A stretch of DNA of 64,000 nt, taken from Agrococcus casei LMG 22410. GTDB lineage: Bacteria > Actinomycetota > Actinomycetes > Actinomycetales > Microbacteriaceae. Location: positions 62,001 to 126,000 of the forward strand of contig NZ_FUHU01000020.1 in assembly GCF_900163565.1 (NCBI RefSeq), in the 5' to 3' direction. Under the pieces are notes generated by a model. That model was not told the DNA's origin. It saw only the letters and a program-made list of their open reading frames with translations, and did not search any database. Position 1 is the first letter of the stretch. Each line of letters begins with the position of its first letter. Shown one piece after another: positions 24,301 to 31,982 of this stretch. Both the position numbers and the translations under genes were made by a program.

Positions 24301-24503
24301 ACTTCGCCTGCCACCACGACAACAACACGACTGGCAAGACGCAGTTCCAGTCGGGTCAGATCACGGTGAACAGCCAGACTGGCAAGACCCAGCGCCGCTC
24401 GAACGGCGACACCATGTGCTACTCCGGCTTTGCAGGAAACGCGTGGATGACGCTGACGGGCAATGGTGTCGATCTGACGACTCCGAAGGTGAGATGGCCG
24501 TAG
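18387..24503 (+). CDS. Giant Ig-like/FN3 surface protein, copy 2
   Basis: A 2038-residue paralog of the preceding gene with the same architecture: N-terminal basic/hydrophobic anchor, beta-rich domain, acidic linker, calcium-type Ig/cadherin-like repeats, FN3 repeats. I choose TTG 18387 because GGAG at 18377-18380 is well placed and the protein then starts MLRWLKRRKR exactly like copy 1; the frame is open back to 18345. The two proteins are near-identical in several repeats but differ strongly in the last 500 or so residues. The C-terminal domain here has four Cys in DPCHGANGETCYY, FACHH and TMCYSG. moxR follows after 46 bases, so this gene probably begins the long operon. Different C-termini suggest different ligands or partners. 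Confidence 0.9.
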   Translation: MLRWLKRRKRSAASVGIITAAAVALGVMAFTYPGFTTTNVDMHDGGVWVTKNDESLLGHINKQAGEIDAGLTVASTDFDVLQYDGTVLLKDDSNIALDSVNTGEATLTGQVPIPGGASVSLRGGTVTILDPADGRLWAMPADALSQFNSEETKPIAELGQGAAAVADEEGGVHAVSSKHGTWLSWESTEDGLVAAGETERPELKGSNELSMTSVGTDAVALDGTGDQLLLASGSTTPVPDSAVLQQPSAASPNVLIATNGSLISQPLSGAEASIDEYSDEGPAVAPVQAAGCVFSLSTGEMTLKRECGDQSQNLEQIVTEVDAGSVVFREHRGVVALNDIKSGVSWLVSDELIMVDNWQDLIPPESEEETEEEDDSSSEDVLDNRAPDQSEENNDPIANDDTDFGARKGLSTLVPVTTNDTDPDGDILTVALVDGAPEGVRISPVQNYTQFQVEIPADYGNSSLTFEYEVNDGRGGTDQAKVTMQLSGEGQNEAPAELREQSFEVEQRATYEHSVLDGWYDPDGDDVYLLNAWSESGDTVQFSPNGRVMYTATGEVGPTELFVEVSDGTETTEGVVKVTVSERGEGKPLANSDFIAMSENSRASIRPMANDFIPGGGKAWVASAAARDGAALEVSLDRSTNTVIIESASAGVHLIDYVLGAGPFSAQGTIRVDVKEPVEDAQPVAVRDLALLPIGGEALVDLTENDVDPTGGVLVVQSVMVDGAPVSTQLINRNLLRIQDNRGAQGPMTIEYSVSNGTEEATGEIRVIPVDPPSSSRPPVGVDDTATLREGDYTSVDVTENDFSPDNLPFEVSPKIIDTSLAGPEEGEVFVDGDKIRVHVLVDGPDTVDVTYEIVDSQGNKGSATLTVSVERRDVESNSAPVPEELTSRVLAGSMIRIPIPLEGIDPDGDGVALVGYDTNPAQGRIVNVGSDYFDYEAFDSDSGTTTVEYRVRDRWGAESVSTITIGIAQPGAVNQAPFAETDTVTVRPGRSVAVPVTDNDTDPDGDNIALVGVDTEGAPDEIQDLRMGDEVEVVEFTAPEEPGEWLVSYTIKDVRGAEATGVIRIIVDEEAPLLPPTAVDDVVDVTELAEGEPYDVDVRANDRDADGDPTILDVSVLTGPGTVTDGQVQVVPSETWQVITYRVTDMDGGSSEAFVFVPGVGKQAPYLSADSAVTVPSGELKEIDLREHVEMPQGGTPRITTIDSVSATNANGDELVLDESTLAYTSELGYVGKAAITFEVTDGEGPDDPDAMTARLSIPIEVIPSSQVPPSFAGLAIQVESAEDAVEVDLKASTRDPDPGDVEEMDYALVGGEGQGVNADVRGQSFIASAEPDAPAGSNVTYQIEITDPAGNTEPGTVQVQVVASTRPLPQAVADSAETEQGVEVTIPAIENDVNPFVDRGEPLEIIDVRVVSGTTEGAPSSDGGSVSVVPGGDFAGTLTLQYTVQDATKSEQRQVTGTISVNVKGRPDAPVRPNVNAIGDSEVTLSWAAPSSNGAPISGYLVEYAGGSQPCESTTCTVSGLTNDTTYNFTVRAINEVGESDPSGASIDARPDVKPEQPEAPTAVRGDQQLDVSWEAPVNKGSAIETYVLQISPPDLEGNSQVEVSGSSTSHTWENLENGTGYVFSVQAVNNADDPSEWSPESTAKVPAGKPIVPDGKATANANLAPDKQSTQIAVNWPAFDGNGVDVQSYVVTPIRGTTAVTDSARTVGGGTLSATFENLPPSESGYTFDIKAINDVGTSDSIKTNEVRSIKQPDAPTLTFVSNSDGKSVVNIKPGSTNGYRADEVDYYYSVDGGARVLAGTGNVTVAAANGKHSVVATAVATVDGQNNSTSEAQSGKVSIHPYGPIGKPSITVKEQPGQVLFTWTAPKGNGYPVTLTVNGKTVNSGDSQTVNAPNGKKVSLTVVATSGPESDRQEQSATASGNGLEPSITLSRGDPAHTGGSDPCHGANGETCYYFEINWNDLPSGTYNFACHHDNNTTGKTQFQSGQITVNSQTGKTQRRSNGDTMCYSGFAGNAWMTLTGNGVDLTTPKVRWP
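22641..23160 (+). other. Block of G/T-ending codons inside the FN3 region, copy 2
   Basis: Same feature as at 16341-16940, at the homologous place. By eye the first 200 bases are about nine-tenths identical to copy 1, with long exact runs, whereas coding sequence before and after the block diverges much more at silent sites. Confidence 0.75.
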
Positions 24504-24549
24504 CAGGCCCGCCCGCTGTGCTCTACTTGAATTCCTGAAAGGAACCCAG

Positions 24550-25539
24550 ATGACCATGAACCTCTCGCAGCAGCAGGCTGCCTGGTTTGCCGAGACTTTC
24601 CAGAAGCTCGTCAAGACCGTCGGCAGCGTCGTGCTCGGCAAGGAAGACATCATCAGCCTCGCCTTCGTCACGATGCTCGCAGAGGGGCACCTCCTGCTCG
24701 AGGACGCACCGGGCACCGGAAAGACACAGCTGGCGAAGTCGATGGCCGCGACGGTGCAGGGAACGCACCACCGCATCCAGTTCACCCCCGACCTGCTCCC
24801 CAGCGACGTGACCGGTGTGATGGTCTACGACCAGCAGACGCAGAAGTTCGAGTTCCACAAGGGCCCGATCTTCGCGTCGCTCGTGCTGGCAGACGAGATC
24901 AACCGTGCAAGCCCGAAGACGCAGTCGGCACTGCTCGAGGTCATGGAGGAGGGGCGCGTCACGGTTGACGGCCACCCCTACGAGGTCGGCAGCCCGTTCA
25001 TGGTCATCGCAACCCAGAACCCTGTCGAGCAGGCCGGCACCTACCGCCTGCCCGAGGCGCAGCTCGACCGCTTCCTGATGAAGACCTCGATCGGCTACCC
25101 GGCGATCGAGCAGACCGTCGACATCCTCGCCGGCTCGGCCAACCGCAACGCGTCGAACCGCATTCAGCCGGTCATCACGACCGGTGCGATCGCCGAGATG
25201 ATCGCGCTGGCAGGCACGGTGCACGTTGCTCCGGCAGTGCTGCGCTACATCGCCGAGCTCGCCGAGCAGACCCGCGAGAACAAGGACGCACGCCTCGGCG
25301 TCTCCGTCCGCGGCGCCATGGCGCTCACCCGCGCCGTCAAGGCTCGTGCTGCGAGCCGTGGCCGCAACTACGTGCTGCCCGATGATGTCGAAGACCTGAT
25401 CGAGCCGGTGTGGGCTCACCGCATCGTGCTCGACCCCGAGGCAGAGTTCACCGGGGTCACGGGCGCGAGCGTCATCCAGAAGGCAGTCAGCGCAGTGAGC
25501 GCACCGCAGGAGAAAGACGCGACAGCGCAGCAGCGATGA
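24550..25539 (+). CDS. moxR: MoxR-family AAA+ ATPase
   Basis: A 329-residue MoxR-type AAA+ ATPase, normal length for the family. The Walker A motif APGTGKT starts at residue 53 and Walker B LVLADEIN near residue 112; the sensor region ATQNPVEQAGTYRLPEAQLDRF is intact. MoxR proteins act as chaperones in assembly or metal loading of partner complexes, usually with DUF58 and VWA proteins; here a DUF58 gene overlaps its stop by four bases (ATGA), indicating coupled translation. It matches the AAA-ATPase gene of the PFNA cluster known from bifidobacteria. It is expected to be a cytoplasmic hexamer. Its client is not evident; the membrane DUF58 protein is the obvious candidate. Confidence 0.95.
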   Translation: MTMNLSQQQAAWFAETFQKLVKTVGSVVLGKEDIISLAFVTMLAEGHLLLEDAPGTGKTQLAKSMAATVQGTHHRIQFTPDLLPSDVTGVMVYDQQTQKFEFHKGPIFASLVLADEINRASPKTQSALLEVMEEGRVTVDGHPYEVGSPFMVIATQNPVEQAGTYRLPEAQLDRFLMKTSIGYPAIEQTVDILAGSANRNASNRIQPVITTGAIAEMIALAGTVHVAPAVLRYIAELAEQTRENKDARLGVSVRGAMALTRAVKARAASRGRNYVLPDDVEDLIEPVWAHRIVLDPEAEFTGVTGASVIQKAVSAVSAPQEKDATAQQR

Positions 25540-26876
25540 CCGACACCGGCACCCGAACACGGCAGACGACGTCGACGCGATCACGCGTCGTGCAGTTCGT
25601 CGACCGCACGCGCACGCGCATGTTCGGCGAGGCCGAGCAGTCGGCGTTCGGCCCGGATCACGAACCGACATTCTTCGAGCGGATGCGCGAGCGGCTTGCG
25701 AAGGCAGCCGACTTCGTTGCACCCGCGGTGCGTCCCATCACCGGGATCGGCTGGATCACGCTGCTGCTCGGCGTCGCCGCGATCGTCGGCGGTCTCGTGT
25801 TCAAGTGGCACGAGGTCATCGTCATCGGCGTCGCAGCGCTGCTACTCATGGCGCTTGCCGTGCTGTTCGTGCTGGGTCGCACTCGCTACCGCATCGAGCT
25901 CGACCTCGCGTACACGCGCGTCATCGTCGGCGAGCGCGCCCTCGGCCGCATCGAGATCCACTCGTCGCACACGCGAACGCTGGCCCCCGCATCCATTGAA
26001 GTCCCCGTCGGAACCGCAGTCGCGACGTTCGACCTGCCTCGCATGGAGCCCGGCGACATGCACGAGGACATCTTCGCGATTCCCACGCGGCGCCGCGCCG
26101 TGCTGCAGGTCGGCCCCGTGCGCTCCGTGCGTGCCGACCCCATGTCGCTGCTGCGGCGCCAGGTGAAGTGGACCGACCCGGTCGAGCTCTACGTGCACCC
26201 GAAGACGGTGCACCTCGAGGCCTCTGCACACGGGCTCGTGCGCGACCTCGAAGGCATCACCTCGCGCGAGCTCACGGCGAGCGACATCTCGTTCCATGCG
26301 CTGCGCGACTACGTGGCAGGCGACGACCGGCGCTACGTGCACTGGAAGTCGTCGGCGCGAACCGGCAAGCTCATGGTGCGCCAGTTCGAGCAGACGAAGC
26401 GCTCGATCCTGGCCCTCGGCATCTCGACCAGCCCCGACGACTACGCGAACCCCGACGAATTCGAGACCGCGATCAGCGTGCTCGGCTCGCTCGGGCTGCA
26501 GGCCATTCGCGACGAGATGGACGTCAGCGTCACGACCAGCACCGGCCGCCTGCCGGTTGCCGGGTCGAAGCGCCTGCTCGATGCCCTCAGCGGCCTCGAG
26601 TGGAGTGGCCGAAACAGCCGCTTCTACCGCCTCGCGCAGCAGATCGGCCGCGAGCAGGGGGGTGCCTCGCTCGTTGTGATGCACGCCGGCACCACAGTCA
26701 CGCCGGAAGAGATGCGTCGTGCTCGCCTGCTGCTGCCGGCGCAGGCGCGAGTGATCGTGTTTCAGCCGCAGACGGATGCGAAGGTGCGAGTGCGCGAGCT
26801 CGGCGATGCGCAGATGGTCACCATCGACGACGTGCAGTCGCTGCCTCGCATCCTGCGCTCATTGGAGGACCGATGA
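25536..26876 (+). CDS. DUF58 membrane protein
   Basis: A 446-residue protein. The frame is open further upstream, but the ATG at 25536 overlapping the moxR stop (ATGA) is the natural start. Two membrane helices (about 70-87 and 92-112) follow a basic N-terminal tail. The DUF58 core is recognised by the block around RDYVAGDDRRYVHWKSSA near residues 255-275, followed by a domain with VWA-like strand/helix pattern. DUF58 proteins are regular partners of MoxR ATPases; their biochemical role is unknown. The next gene, encoding a transglutaminase-fold protein, also overlaps by ATGA. The order moxR-DUF58-transglutaminase is one of the most conserved gene triplets in actinobacteria. Confidence 0.93.
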   Translation: MTDTGTRTRQTTSTRSRVVQFVDRTRTRMFGEAEQSAFGPDHEPTFFERMRERLAKAADFVAPAVRPITGIGWITLLLGVAAIVGGLVFKWHEVIVIGVAALLLMALAVLFVLGRTRYRIELDLAYTRVIVGERALGRIEIHSSHTRTLAPASIEVPVGTAVATFDLPRMEPGDMHEDIFAIPTRRRAVLQVGPVRSVRADPMSLLRRQVKWTDPVELYVHPKTVHLEASAHGLVRDLEGITSRELTASDISFHALRDYVAGDDRRYVHWKSSARTGKLMVRQFEQTKRSILALGISTSPDDYANPDEFETAISVLGSLGLQAIRDEMDVSVTTSTGRLPVAGSKRLLDALSGLEWSGRNSRFYRLAQQIGREQGGASLVVMHAGTTVTPEEMRRARLLLPAQARVIVFQPQTDAKVRVRELGDAQMVTIDDVQSLPRILRSLEDR

Positions 26877-29164
26877 GATCCAGCCAGACGCCTTTGCAGA
26901 TCGCGATCAACGTCACCGCGATGCTCATCCTCTTCGCCCTCATCACCATGACGTTCCAGCCGGTGTTCGGCGGCTGGAGATTCTTCGTGGCGGGTTTCGG
27001 CGGTGCTGTGCTCGGCATCGTGATCGGCCTGCTCACCTCGCGCGGCTCGCTGCAGGGCTGGCTCTACACGGCCGCAGGCGTTGTGCTCGCGTACGTGCTG
27101 TTCGGCGTGCAGCTCGCGGTTCCTTCCACGGCCCTGTGGCACGTGCTGCCCTCGTTCGAGGGGCTGCGCGAGCTCATGCTCGGCGCCGTCTTCTCGTGGA
27201 AGGGCCTGCTCACCGCAGAGCCGCCCGCAGAGGGATTCCCCAGCCTGCTGGTGGTGCCGTTCCTCACGATGCTGCTGTGCGCATCCGTCGCCACGACCCT
27301 TGCGCTCCGGCTTCGCCGGCACGGCTCGTTCGCCCTGATCCCGGTGCTGATCGCCCTGGTCGTGGGGATCACGTTCGGCACGAAGATCGCGTCGTTCCCG
27401 GTGGCGGTCGGCGTCGCGCTCGCCGGTGTCGCCGTTGCATGGCTTGCCTGGCGCTCGAAGATCCACCGTGACGCGCTCGCGAAGGAGACCGAGCTCGAGG
27501 TCACGGCGGGGCGCAGGCTGCGAAAAGACCTCGAGCGCAAGCGATTCCTCGGAGCCATCGCGATGCTGGCCCTCGCGAGCATCGGAGCCGCAGGCGTCGG
27601 CCAGCTCGTGAACCCGGCAGGGCGCAATGTGCTGCGCGATGTGGTCGAGCCGCCGATCGAGCTCGCTGACTACCCGAGCCCGTTGGCCGGCTACCGCGGC
27701 TGGCTCAAGAACTACTCCGACGAGACGCTCATGACCGTCAGCGGCATGCCGGCGGATGCGCGGCTGGGCCTGGCCACCATGGACTATCACAACGGCGAGG
27801 TCTACACCGTCGGCGGTGCTGACGACGAATCCGCAGCGGGCTCGTTCGCGCGCGTGGGCGACGTCATCGGCGTGCAGCAGTCGGGCGAAGAGGCCACGGT
27901 CTCGGTGAGCATCGACGGCTACTCGGGCATCTGGCTGCCGTCGACCGGGTTCGCGCAGTCGATCGAGTTCGAGGGCGACAGGCAGCAGGCGCTGCAGACA
28001 TCGCTCGCCTATAACGGCGCCACGGGCAGCGCGATCGTGCTGAACGGGCTGCAGACGGGCGACTCCTACGAGGTGCACGCGATCGTGCCCGAGTACCCCG
28101 ACGTCGACGACCTCAAGCAGGCGACGATCTCTGACGTGGCGGTGCCGAAGCCGGCGGCGATTCCCGACGAGATCCAGGCATGGGCGTCTGAGCACGGCAC
28201 GAACGGCTCGACGACGATGGAGAACATCACCGCCATGCAGATTCAGCTGCAGAAGGGCGCCTTCAGCCACGGCCTCGAGAACGAGACCACATCGCTCGCC
28301 GGCCACAGCAGCTTCCGCATGGACTCGATGTTCAAGGTCGACTCGCTCGTCGGCGATGACGAGCAGTACGCGGTGGCGTTCGCGTTCGCCCTGCAGTACA
28401 TCGGTGTTCCGGCGCGAGTCGTGATGGGCATGTACCCCGACGAGGGATTCGAGTCCGGCAGCGTCGAGCTGACCGGCGATGACATGCACGCGTGGGTCGA
28501 GATTCCGATCGAAGGCTTCGGCTGGGTGCCATTCGACGCGACACCGCCCGAAGACCAGACGCAGATCGAGCCGGATCCCGTTCCGAAGCCCGAGCCGAAG
28601 CCGCAGGTGCTGCAGCCTCCGCAGCCCATCGAAGAGCCCGTCGAGCTGACGCCCGAAGTGCAGCCGGAAGGCGGCACGATGGATGACGAGGAGGAGGGCT
28701 TCGACTGGCTGCCGATCGTCATGACGGTGCTGATCGTGCTGCTGTCGATCCTGCTGCTGCTCTCGCCGTTCATCATCATCGGACTCATGAAGCTGTCGCG
28801 TCGCAAGAAGCGCAGAAACGCAGAAGACCCGTCGGCCAGGCTCGCGGGCGGCTGGCACGAGATCGTCGACCAGGCTGTCGACCTCGGCCTTGAGGTGCCT
28901 CGGGGTGTGACCCGCACCAAGGTCGCGGCTCACGTGAGCGAACGGTACCCGCAGTCGCGCGCATCCGACATCGGCCAGTACGTCGACACAGGGGTCTTCG
29001 GGCCGCAGTCGCCGCCCGAAGACGAGGTCGAGACGTTCTGGAGCGACGTCGACCGCAGCGTCGAGGCGATGCGGCACGAGGCGAGCTTCTGGGATCGCCT
29101 GAAGTCGCGCCTCTCGGTACGCTCGTTCATGCGCAACAGAAGCGCTCGAAGGAGAACGCGATGA
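26873..29164 (+). CDS. Membrane transglutaminase-fold protein lacking the catalytic Cys
   Basis: A 763-residue protein; the start at ATG 26873 overlaps the DUF58 stop. There are about six N-terminal membrane helices, an extracellular region with a transglutaminase-like core at about residues 480-560, a Pro/Glu-rich linker, one more membrane helix near 620-645 and a cytoplasmic tail of about 115 residues. The core has the expected His539 (MHAWVE) and Asp555 (VPFDATP), but where the family has Gly-x-Cys the sequence is GDDEQYA, so the nucleophile position is Asp496. It is therefore unlikely to be a working transglutaminase or protease and may act as a binding or scaffolding module. It corresponds to the tgm gene of the PFNA cluster. 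The next gene overlaps its stop (ATGA). Confidence 0.88.
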   Translation: MRSSQTPLQIAINVTAMLILFALITMTFQPVFGGWRFFVAGFGGAVLGIVIGLLTSRGSLQGWLYTAAGVVLAYVLFGVQLAVPSTALWHVLPSFEGLRELMLGAVFSWKGLLTAEPPAEGFPSLLVVPFLTMLLCASVATTLALRLRRHGSFALIPVLIALVVGITFGTKIASFPVAVGVALAGVAVAWLAWRSKIHRDALAKETELEVTAGRRLRKDLERKRFLGAIAMLALASIGAAGVGQLVNPAGRNVLRDVVEPPIELADYPSPLAGYRGWLKNYSDETLMTVSGMPADARLGLATMDYHNGEVYTVGGADDESAAGSFARVGDVIGVQQSGEEATVSVSIDGYSGIWLPSTGFAQSIEFEGDRQQALQTSLAYNGATGSAIVLNGLQTGDSYEVHAIVPEYPDVDDLKQATISDVAVPKPAAIPDEIQAWASEHGTNGSTTMENITAMQIQLQKGAFSHGLENETTSLAGHSSFRMDSMFKVDSLVGDDEQYAVAFAFALQYIGVPARVVMGMYPDEGFESGSVELTGDDMHAWVEIPIEGFGWVPFDATPPEDQTQIEPDPVPKPEPKPQVLQPPQPIEEPVELTPEVQPEGGTMDDEEEGFDWLPIVMTVLIVLLSILLLLSPFIIIGLMKLSRRKKRRNAEDPSARLAGGWHEIVDQAVDLGLEVPRGVTRTKVAAHVSERYPQSRASDIGQYVDTGVFGPQSPPEDEVETFWSDVDRSVEAMRHEASFWDRLKSRLSVRSFMRNRSARRRTR

Positions 29165-30669
29165 TCTGGGAGATCGACGACAAGAAGCCGAAGATCGAAG
29201 GGCTCGACGAAGACGGTCGGCCCGACCCGCAGTACGCCGCCGATCTCGGACTCGTGCCGGCGCCGCTCGGGCGCCGCGCGGTCTCGAGCCTCATCGAGTT
29301 CGCCATCTATGGCCTGCTCGTCGCGCCGTTCTACATCTTCGTGTTTCCGTACCTCCTGCGCATCTTCACCGGAACCCTCGACTGGTACGGCTTCTTCCAG
29401 CACCCGAACTTCATCATCCTGCTGCTCGTGGCCCTGTTCTCGACTGTGCTCGCGCTCGCGTTCATCATCGTGCAGATCGCGCTGCACGGCTCGAAGGGCG
29501 TCACGATCGGCAAGGCGTTCGTCGGCATCCGGTCGATCAACGTCAAGACCCTCGAGAAGCCGAAGATCGGCCGAACGCTGCTGCGCGCCCTGGTCATGTA
29601 CCTGTCGTTCATGGTGCCGGTCATCGGCCCCGTGCTGATGTTCGTCTCGGTGTTCTTCGACGGCGAGAAGCGCGGTCGCAGCTGGCTCGACTACGTCGGC
29701 AACCTGTGGTTCATCGACATCAAGAAGGGGCTCAACCCCTACGACTCGAAGCGCATGCGCATTGCCCGCAAGACGCTGTCGGTCGACGCCACAGTCGAGC
29801 AGGAGGAGCAGCTGCCGTTCCTGGCGACGGCGGCGGATGCGCGGGTGCAGCAGTCTGCGCCTTCGGCTTATGTGGCGCCCGCGCGCACGAGCAGCGGTGT
29901 GCTCGGAGCCGCGAGCCCCTCGGCCAGCGCGCCGTCAGCGAGTGCGCCCCCTGCGAGTGCACCGCAGCAGCCTCAGCAGCAGGCGCCTGTGCAGCAGACT
30001 GCGCCTGTGCAGCAGCCACCGCAGCAGCCGCAGCAGCCAGCGCAGCCCATCGCATCGGCGCCGCCCGCTCCTGCTTCGGCCCCATACCGGCCCGGGTCGC
30101 TGAGCGGCGTCGCTCCCCAGCAGCAGCCTGCGCCCCAGCAGGCAGCCCCTCAGCAGTCAGCCCCGCGCAACGACGGATGGTCAGACGCGACGCAGATCGC
30201 GACACCTCGCCCCGCGGTGCAGCCGCAGGCGCCGGTGGGCGGCGAGACGATCGCTCCCGACGCACTGCCAGACGATGTCGCCGAGACGCGGCTGTCGTCG
30301 GGCCGCCGTCCGCAGCAGCAGCCGATCGTCGCCGTGATCCAGCTCGACACGGGCGACCGCTTCGACCTTTCGGGCAGCGCCCTCATCGGCCGCAACCCCC
30401 GGCCCGAGCCGGGCGAGACCGTCGCACACGCGCTGCCGATCGAAGACCCGACGCAGTCGATCTCGAAGACGCATCTCTTCATCGAGGTGACGCCTGCCGG
30501 CATCAGCGTCGTCGATCGCCACTCGACGAACGGCTCGGCGCTCGACCGCCAGGGCACGCTGACCGAGCTCGTGTCGGGTGTTCCGGTGCCCGTGCAGCCT
30601 GGCGATGTGGTGAGATTCGGTGACAGGTCGCTCACCTTCGCGCTGAGCGACCAGGCAGGAGCATCATGA
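29161..30669 (+). CDS. RDD-family membrane protein fused to an FHA domain
   Basis: A 502-residue fusion. Residues about 35-200 form an RDD-type membrane domain with three or four helices (near 43-68, 81-105 and 140-166) beginning with the conserved LGRRAVSSLIEF. A long Ala/Pro/Gln-rich linker (about 235-370) leads to a C-terminal FHA domain with IGRNP, SISKTHLFIE and DRHSTNGS, the motifs that bind phosphothreonine. The start overlaps the transglutaminase-fold gene and its stop overlaps the next FHA gene, so it is tightly inside the operon. Likely role: tethering phosphorylated partners of the kinase encoded two genes downstream to the membrane. The transported or bound solute of the RDD part, if any, is unknown. 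Confidence 0.9.
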   Translation: MIWEIDDKKPKIEGLDEDGRPDPQYAADLGLVPAPLGRRAVSSLIEFAIYGLLVAPFYIFVFPYLLRIFTGTLDWYGFFQHPNFIILLLVALFSTVLALAFIIVQIALHGSKGVTIGKAFVGIRSINVKTLEKPKIGRTLLRALVMYLSFMVPVIGPVLMFVSVFFDGEKRGRSWLDYVGNLWFIDIKKGLNPYDSKRMRIARKTLSVDATVEQEEQLPFLATAADARVQQSAPSAYVAPARTSSGVLGAASPSASAPSASAPPASAPQQPQQQAPVQQTAPVQQPPQQPQQPAQPIASAPPAPASAPYRPGSLSGVAPQQQPAPQQAAPQQSAPRNDGWSDATQIATPRPAVQPQAPVGGETIAPDALPDDVAETRLSSGRRPQQQPIVAVIQLDTGDRFDLSGSALIGRNPRPEPGETVAHALPIEDPTQSISKTHLFIEVTPAGISVVDRHSTNGSALDRQGTLTELVSGVPVPVQPGDVVRFGDRSLTFALSDQAGAS

Positions 30670-31982
30670 GAATCGACTACGCGCCAGGAGCCGCATGGGC
30701 CGTGATCCGCGGTGCTCGACTGCTCGTGCTTCCGGCTGCTGCCGCACCAGCTGAGGCAGTCGCCGCGTACGATGCGCTCGAAGCCGGGCCGACCGCCGAA
30801 GCCATCGCCCAGAGTCCAGCCGACTTCGGCTCGCCCCTCGCCGTGTTCATCGCCGATGCCCATGGTCAGCTGCTGCGCCGCTCGGGAGTTCCGGCGGCGG
30901 TCGACGGCGATGCGCTGGCTCGGCGAGCTGCCAGCACCCTCGAAGTCGACACAGTCGCCGGCGCAAGCCTCGCGGTCGGGCAGCTCGACCTGCTCGACGC
31001 CGATGTGCTGCCAGCGGCAGACGGCGTCATCCGTGTGAGTGCGGTGCGAGTCGCTCTCGCAGGATCGACGGATGGGGCTGCCCCCTTCTCTGCAGAGACC
31101 GCGGCTCCCGGCGGGCTGCAGGCTGCGCATCCGATTGCCGATCCGGCACCGTCACCTGAGCCGGAGCCTGCACCTGAGCCTGCACCAGAGCCCGAGTCAG
31201 CACCCGCGCCCGCACCCAGCGGCCCGATCATCGACTCGGTTCCGGGATTCCGCAGGGTCGAGCCCGAGGCTCAGCAGCCCGCGCCTGCCCCCGAGCCCGA
31301 ACCGCAGCCCGAGCCAGCGCCGCAGCCCGAGCCCGCAGCAGCACCTGCCGCACCCGCACAGCCGGCACTCTCGCCCACGCCTCAGGCGCCGGCACAGCTC
31401 GGCGACCACGACGGCAGCACCGTGCGCGCGGAAGACGCCCGCGGACTCGTCGAGCGACTCCGTGCACAGCGTGCTGCCGAGGCCGAGACCGGCTCGCGCC
31501 CCGTCGTGCCCGCAGCGGATCCCGATGCCGTGCTGGTGCTGTCGACTGTCTGCCCGAGCGGCCACGTGAATCCGCCGACGATTCCCAACTGCTTCGTCTG
31601 CGGAGCCGCGGTCGTGTCGGGCTCGCTCGAGCAGCGCCCGCGCCCCGAGTTCGTCGTGGCCGAGCTGCCGAACGGCCAGCGCATCCCGCTCTCTGACGGT
31701 GCCGTGTTCGGACGCCGGCCCCGCGCACGCACGCAGCCGGGCCGCGCGCCGAAGCTGATCGTCGTCGAGAGCCCAGACGAAGACATCTCGCGCAGCCACT
31801 GCGAGATTCGCATTGAAGAGTGGAACGTGGTCGTCGAAGACCTCGACTCGACCAACGGCACGGTGCTCGAGCGGGAGGGCCAGCCGCCGCAGCGTCTGCG
31901 CGGCTCGTCGCCCGTGTTCGGCTACATCGGCGACCGCATCGACCTCGGCGAAGGCGTCGTGATCAGCGTGGTCGCTCCGTGA
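30666..31982 (+). CDS. FHA-domain protein with zinc-ribbon
   Basis: A 438-residue cytoplasmic protein with four parts: an N-terminal domain (about 1-130) shared with the FHA protein at 50011; a Pro/Glu/Ala linker (about 155-240); a small zinc-ribbon-like segment with Cys296, His300, Cys309 and Cys312; and an FHA domain (about 335-435) with FGRRPR, ISRSHCEI and DSTNGT. The key Arg, Ser-Arg-x-His and Asn residues for phosphothreonine binding are present. The start overlaps the upstream FHA gene by ATGA; the kinase start (GTG) overlaps its stop. It is probably a substrate or adaptor of that kinase. No enzyme activity is predicted. Confidence 0.9.
   Translation: MRIDYAPGAAWAVIRGARLLVLPAAAAPAEAVAAYDALEAGPTAEAIAQSPADFGSPLAVFIADAHGQLLRRSGVPAAVDGDALARRAASTLEVDTVAGASLAVGQLDLLDADVLPAADGVIRVSAVRVALAGSTDGAAPFSAETAAPGGLQAAHPIADPAPSPEPEPAPEPAPEPESAPAPAPSGPIIDSVPGFRRVEPEAQQPAPAPEPEPQPEPAPQPEPAAAPAAPAQPALSPTPQAPAQLGDHDGSTVRAEDARGLVERLRAQRAAEAETGSRPVVPAADPDAVLVLSTVCPSGHVNPPTIPNCFVCGAAVVSGSLEQRPRPEFVVAELPNGQRIPLSDGAVFGRRPRARTQPGRAPKLIVVESPDEDISRSHCEIRIEEWNVVVEDLDSTNGTVLEREGQPPQRLRGSSPVFGYIGDRIDLGEGVVISVVAP

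Noticed and set aside
26168-26872. Extension of the transglutaminase-fold gene into the DUF58 gene
   Set aside because: The extension is Arg/Pro-rich shadow sequence; ATG 26873 overlaps the DUF58 stop and starts a normal membrane segment.
29840-30170. Repeat-like CAGCAG/CCGCAG tracts
   Set aside because: They encode the Ala/Pro/Gln linker of the RDD-FHA protein; no regular unit and no sign of a CRISPR or mobile repeat.
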